Shown here piece by piece: positions 7,003 through 8,740 of a stretch of DNA of 8,740 bases. Every line of letters begins with the position of its first letter. Position 1 is the first letter of the stretch. Position numbers and translations under genes: made by a program. Where the stretch lies: positions 1-8,740 of the forward strand of contig JAJFJX010000332.1 of the NCBI GenBank assembly GCA_021773655.1, given 5' to 3'. A model generated the notes under the pieces. It searched no databases and had not been told where the DNA came from. It saw nothing but the letters and a program-made list of their open reading frames with translations. Source of the DNA: Panacagrimonas sp. Lineage in GTDB: Bacteria > Pseudomonadota > Gammaproteobacteria > Nevskiales > Nevskiaceae.

Positions 7003-7430
7003 TCACCGGCCGGGTCAAGGAACTGTTCAAGAGCACCAAGGGCAAGTACGTGGCACCGGTGCCGATCGAGAACCGGCTGATGACCCATCCGCGGCTGGAG
7101 GCGGTGTGCGTCACCGGCGTCGGCCAGCCCGCGACGTTCGCACTGGCCATGCTCGACGAGGCTACCCACGCCCGGCTCGCTGCCGGTGGCGATGCCGCGC
7201 TGCGCCAGCAGATCGAAGCCGAACTCGCCGCGTTGCTGGGGCAGGCCAATGCCCAGCTCGAAGCGCATGAGCGTCTGCAGTTTGTCGCCATCGTCAGTGA
7301 GACCTGGACCATCGCCCAGGGCTTTCTCACGCCGACGATGAAGATCAAGCGCAGCGTGATCGAGGCGCAATATCAGGCGCAGTTCGAGGACTGGTTCTCG
7401 AAGGGCGCGACGGTCATCTGGTCGGCGTAG
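6999..7430 (+). pseudogene. C-terminal fragment of a long-chain acyl-CoA synthetase
   Basis: About 142 codons encode the mobile C-terminal domain of an AMP-forming long-chain acyl-CoA synthetase: ITGRVKELFKSTKGKYVAPV then PIENRLMTHP (the usual ITGRxKELFKTxxGKYVAPxPIEN), an acidic helical stretch ARLAAGGDAALRQQIEAELA, and TPTMKIKRSVIEAQYQAQ with the conserved Lys pair near the end. The N-terminal ~75% with the P-loop is absent. The upstream frame is the antisense of another gene, and no start with a ribosome site precedes it. It is distinct from the intact ligase at 4544-6076, so it is not a partial duplicate of that gene. Confidence 0.88.
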
Positions 7431-7438
7431 CTGGCGCT

Positions 7439-7450
7439 CACTGCGCAGTG
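7439..7450. repeat. 12-bp perfect palindrome after the synthetase fragment
   Basis: CACTGCGCAGTG is self-complementary. It begins nine bases past the stop of the acyl-CoA synthetase fragment. It has no loop and no following T-run, so it is not a standard terminator; it may be chance. Confidence 0.2.
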
Positions 7451-7475
7451 TGTCGTTGGTGGAACTTGCTTTACT

Positions 7476-7686
7476 TCATGGAGTTTTCTCTCCGATTCGG
7501 AGCCCGGACGAGCGCTGCATCGAAACTCCGAACGTGAGCCAACGCGCCTCACACTTCTGGATAGTCAGGATCTGCGCCCGTGATAAAGAGCAGATCAAGA
7601 AAAACGGTGCTGGCTTCTTCGAAGCTCACACCGTGCTTCTTGTTGAGATTGCGAGCTGGCTTTTGGGGGCCCCAGACGAAGCTCAT
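7476..7686 (-). pseudogene. brnT: BrnT-type toxin relic, frameshifted and degraded
   Basis: From ATG 7686 the minus strand encodes MSFVWGPQKPARNLNKKHG followed by VSFEEASTVFLDLLFITGAD. This is the N-terminal half of the BrnT ribonuclease toxin family (typical FxWDxxKAxxNxxKHGVSFEEAxTVF). After ...DYPEV a TGA (7551-7549) ends the frame. Dropping one base, probably the T at 7551, restores EARWLTFGVS (7550-7521), the next family motif. After that the sequence (MQRSSGLRIGEKTP, stop 7478-7476) no longer matches. The C-terminal strands are lost and no brnA antitoxin follows; the neighbour downstream is the acyl-CoA synthetase fragment. GGAG stands only two bases before the ATG. Confidence 0.75.
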
Positions 7687-7762
7687 GGCTCCGAGTACAA
7701 GACCCGATTTCCTTCCCCAGGCGCGTCCTGGAGTTCTACACCTCAGTGCGCAGGTGTCTCGA

Positions 7763-8058
7763 TCAGGATGAGCCGGAAAGGAACGTCAGACCAACGGACA
7801 CGGCGACGATCTCGTCCTTGCATCGACCCCTTCCGTGCCTGATCGGGCCGACGTGGATGGAACGCTGCGGGGCATGAACGTTCTCGTCTCGCTGCGATTG
7901 AACAAACTTCGGATCTGCCACTGAAACGTTCGCTTGTTCACCATGTCGCACAGGAACAGCGTCCGCTGCAGCAAGCCGGGTTCCTTTGCGACCTTGCAAA
8001 TCGGATCGCCCTGCGCATCGCTGCCCAATCGTTGCAGGGCGACGGGATTCACCCAAGG
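7763..8058 (-). pseudogene. Tn3-family transposase C-terminal fragment, frameshifted
   Basis: Two overlapping minus-strand frames join into one family-like sequence. The first, 8055-7888, reads VNPVALQRLGSDAQGDPICK...LLQRTLFLCDMV...IRSLFNRSE. The second, 7884-7763, reads ENVHAPQRSIHVG...KDEIVAVSVGLTFL. Together they follow, from memory, the C-terminal region of Tn3-family TnpA (ALQRFGSxAQGDPIYKA..LLRTxFLCDYF...LNRGEAVNALKRAIYTG...DEMQAVADALSLL). The frame change coincides with a tandem CGAGA-CGAGA on the minus strand (7891-7882). Removing one copy gives a clean NRSENVHAPQRSIHVG. Only about 95 of roughly 950-1000 residues remain, without catalytic residues or terminal repeats. It begins within about 30 bases of the alcohol dehydrogenase stop. 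Confidence 0.7.
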
Positions 8059-8089
8059 AATCTGACTCCGAAATGACTTGGCCTCGCCT

Positions 8090-8740
8090 TCAGGGCTCCT
8101 GTCGATCAGGTTCCCGGGCGTCGCCTTGCAAGGCTCGGTCGTTCGTCTTGACCTTGCCCTCGGCCGTCGCGGCCTTGGCGTCGGCCTTGGCCTTGTCCCG
8201 TTCTGCCTTCATTTGTTGGGCGCCGGCCACGGCCTGGGCCCGGACGTAGTGCTGCAGTGCCTCGAGGTCTGAATCGACGACTTCCTTGTACTGCGGCATG
8301 CCGTTGGGAATCTTGGCGCCGCCGACCACGACCGACTTGAGTGCCTGGGGCTGTGCAAAGATGGCCGACGCGCGCAAGTCGGGCGCGTAGCCGCCGGAAA
8401 CCGCGCCTGCGCCGTGGCACTGAACGCAGTTGCGGGTGTAGAACGCCCTGCCCTCTGCGACCTGCTTTTCGTCGATTTTGAAGTCGTCGAGCACGATGGG
8501 TTGCGGTATCCGTGGTGCGCCAACGTCCGGCATCCGGGCCTTGCCGTCCAGCGCGAAGGTCAGCAACTGGCGGGTCTGGGCGCCGTGCGCCCAGCCGAAC
8601 TGTGACAGTGCGGTGCCTCCGCCCAGGGAGGTCGCCACCCCGCCCCACCCGACCAGCAGCGACACATACTGCTTGCCGTCAATCTCGTAGGTCACCGGCG
8701 GTGCGCTGATGCCGGATCCGACGTGGACCTTCCACAGCTC
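8090..8740 (-). CDS. PQQ-dependent quinohaemoprotein alcohol dehydrogenase, C-terminal part
   Basis: The 216 visible codons are the last beta-propeller blade and the cytochrome c domain of a periplasmic type II quinohaemoprotein alcohol dehydrogenase. Such enzymes oxidise primary alcohols with PQQ and pass electrons through haem c to the respiratory chain. The gene enters from the right edge in frame (ELWKVHVGSGISAPPV at 8740-8693). GKQYVSLLVGWGGVATSLGG and a WAHGAQTRQLLTFALDG strand belong to the PQQ propeller. The haem-binding motif CVQCH is at 8428-8414, and the probable axial Met is in KIPNGMPQYKE (Met codon 8299-8297). After DLEALQHYVRAQA there is a charged Lys/Ala-rich tail (about 45 residues), longer than usual, ending at TGA 8090. 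A decayed Tn3 fragment follows at once, so the tail end could have been altered. No terminator with a U-tract is visible. Confidence 0.92.
   Translation of the reverse strand, partial: ELWKVHVGSGISAPPVTYEIDGKQYVSLLVGWGGVATSLGGGTALSQFGWAHGAQTRQLLTFALDGKARMPDVGAPRIPQPIVLDDFKIDEKQVAEGRAFYTRNCVQCHGAGAVSGGYAPDLRASAIFAQPQALKSVVVGGAKIPNGMPQYKEVVDSDLEALQHYVRAQAVAGAQQMKAERDKAKADAKAATAEGKVKTNDRALQGDAREPDRQEP

Noticed and set aside
8046..8062. Small hairpin GATTC...GAATC as terminator for the alcohol dehydrogenase
   Set aside because: Only a 5-bp stem, no T-run, and it lies in the Tn3 relic.

Overview
This window is GC-rich DNA (roughly 60-65% G+C by eye) with proteobacterial-looking genes: a tyrosine recombinase, a lipoprotein, a FadD13-like acyl-CoA ligase and a PQQ/cytochrome c alcohol dehydrogenase. 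A gammaproteobacterium (Xanthomonadales/Lysobacterales-like) or a betaproteobacterium fits, but nothing in the sequence fixes the taxon. The architecture is that of a decayed accessory region. A few intact genes are separated by fragments of at least three transposable elements (IS1182-like, IS3-family, Tn3-family), two damaged toxin genes and dispersed palindromic repeats.

Layout. 1-798 (+): 3' part of a tyrosine recombinase that enters from the left. 953-1792 (+): a putative lipoprotein. 1823-1978 (+): a relic of an IS1182-like transposase, abutting 1981-2715 (+), a CRP/FNR-type regulator. The last ~42 residues of that regulator come from an IS3-family transposase. The rest of that transposase continues to 3186 behind an amber codon, and its terminal repeat ends near 3223. 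That end lies inside a class III adenylate cyclase gene on the minus strand (native part 3224-3769), which is cut off just after its second catalytic Asp. Upstream of the cyclase on the minus strand is a vapBC-type toxin-antitoxin pair: intact antitoxin (4207-4446) and frameshifted PIN toxin (3766-4207).

4544-6076 (-): an intact FadD13-like acyl-CoA ligase. 6355-7002 (-): the 3' part of an unidentified, perhaps hotdog-fold gene. It meets head-to-head at about 7000 with 6999-7430 (+), the C-terminal piece of a long-chain acyl-CoA synthetase. Both lack their 5' ends, so this is a rearrangement junction. 7476-7686 (-): a frameshifted BrnT toxin relic without its antitoxin. 7763-8058 (-): the C-terminal relic of a Tn3-family transposase, broken by a 5-bp tandem duplication. 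8090-8740 (-): the C-terminal part of a PQQ-dependent quinohaemoprotein alcohol dehydrogenase, running off the right edge.

Functional picture. Alcohol oxidation in the periplasm and acyl-CoA activation in the cytoplasm would fit an alcohol/fatty-acid catabolic neighbourhood, later scrambled by mobile elements. The cyclic-nucleotide-binding regulator and the cyclase sit on either side of the IS3 relic, and both are cut by it. I see no convincing intact novel system. The most informative signals are the exact molecular lesions: a domain-replacing IS fusion, a 2-bp deletion, a 1-bp insertion, a 5-bp duplication and a 3'-3' gene-fragment junction. No tRNA, rRNA or CRISPR array was seen.
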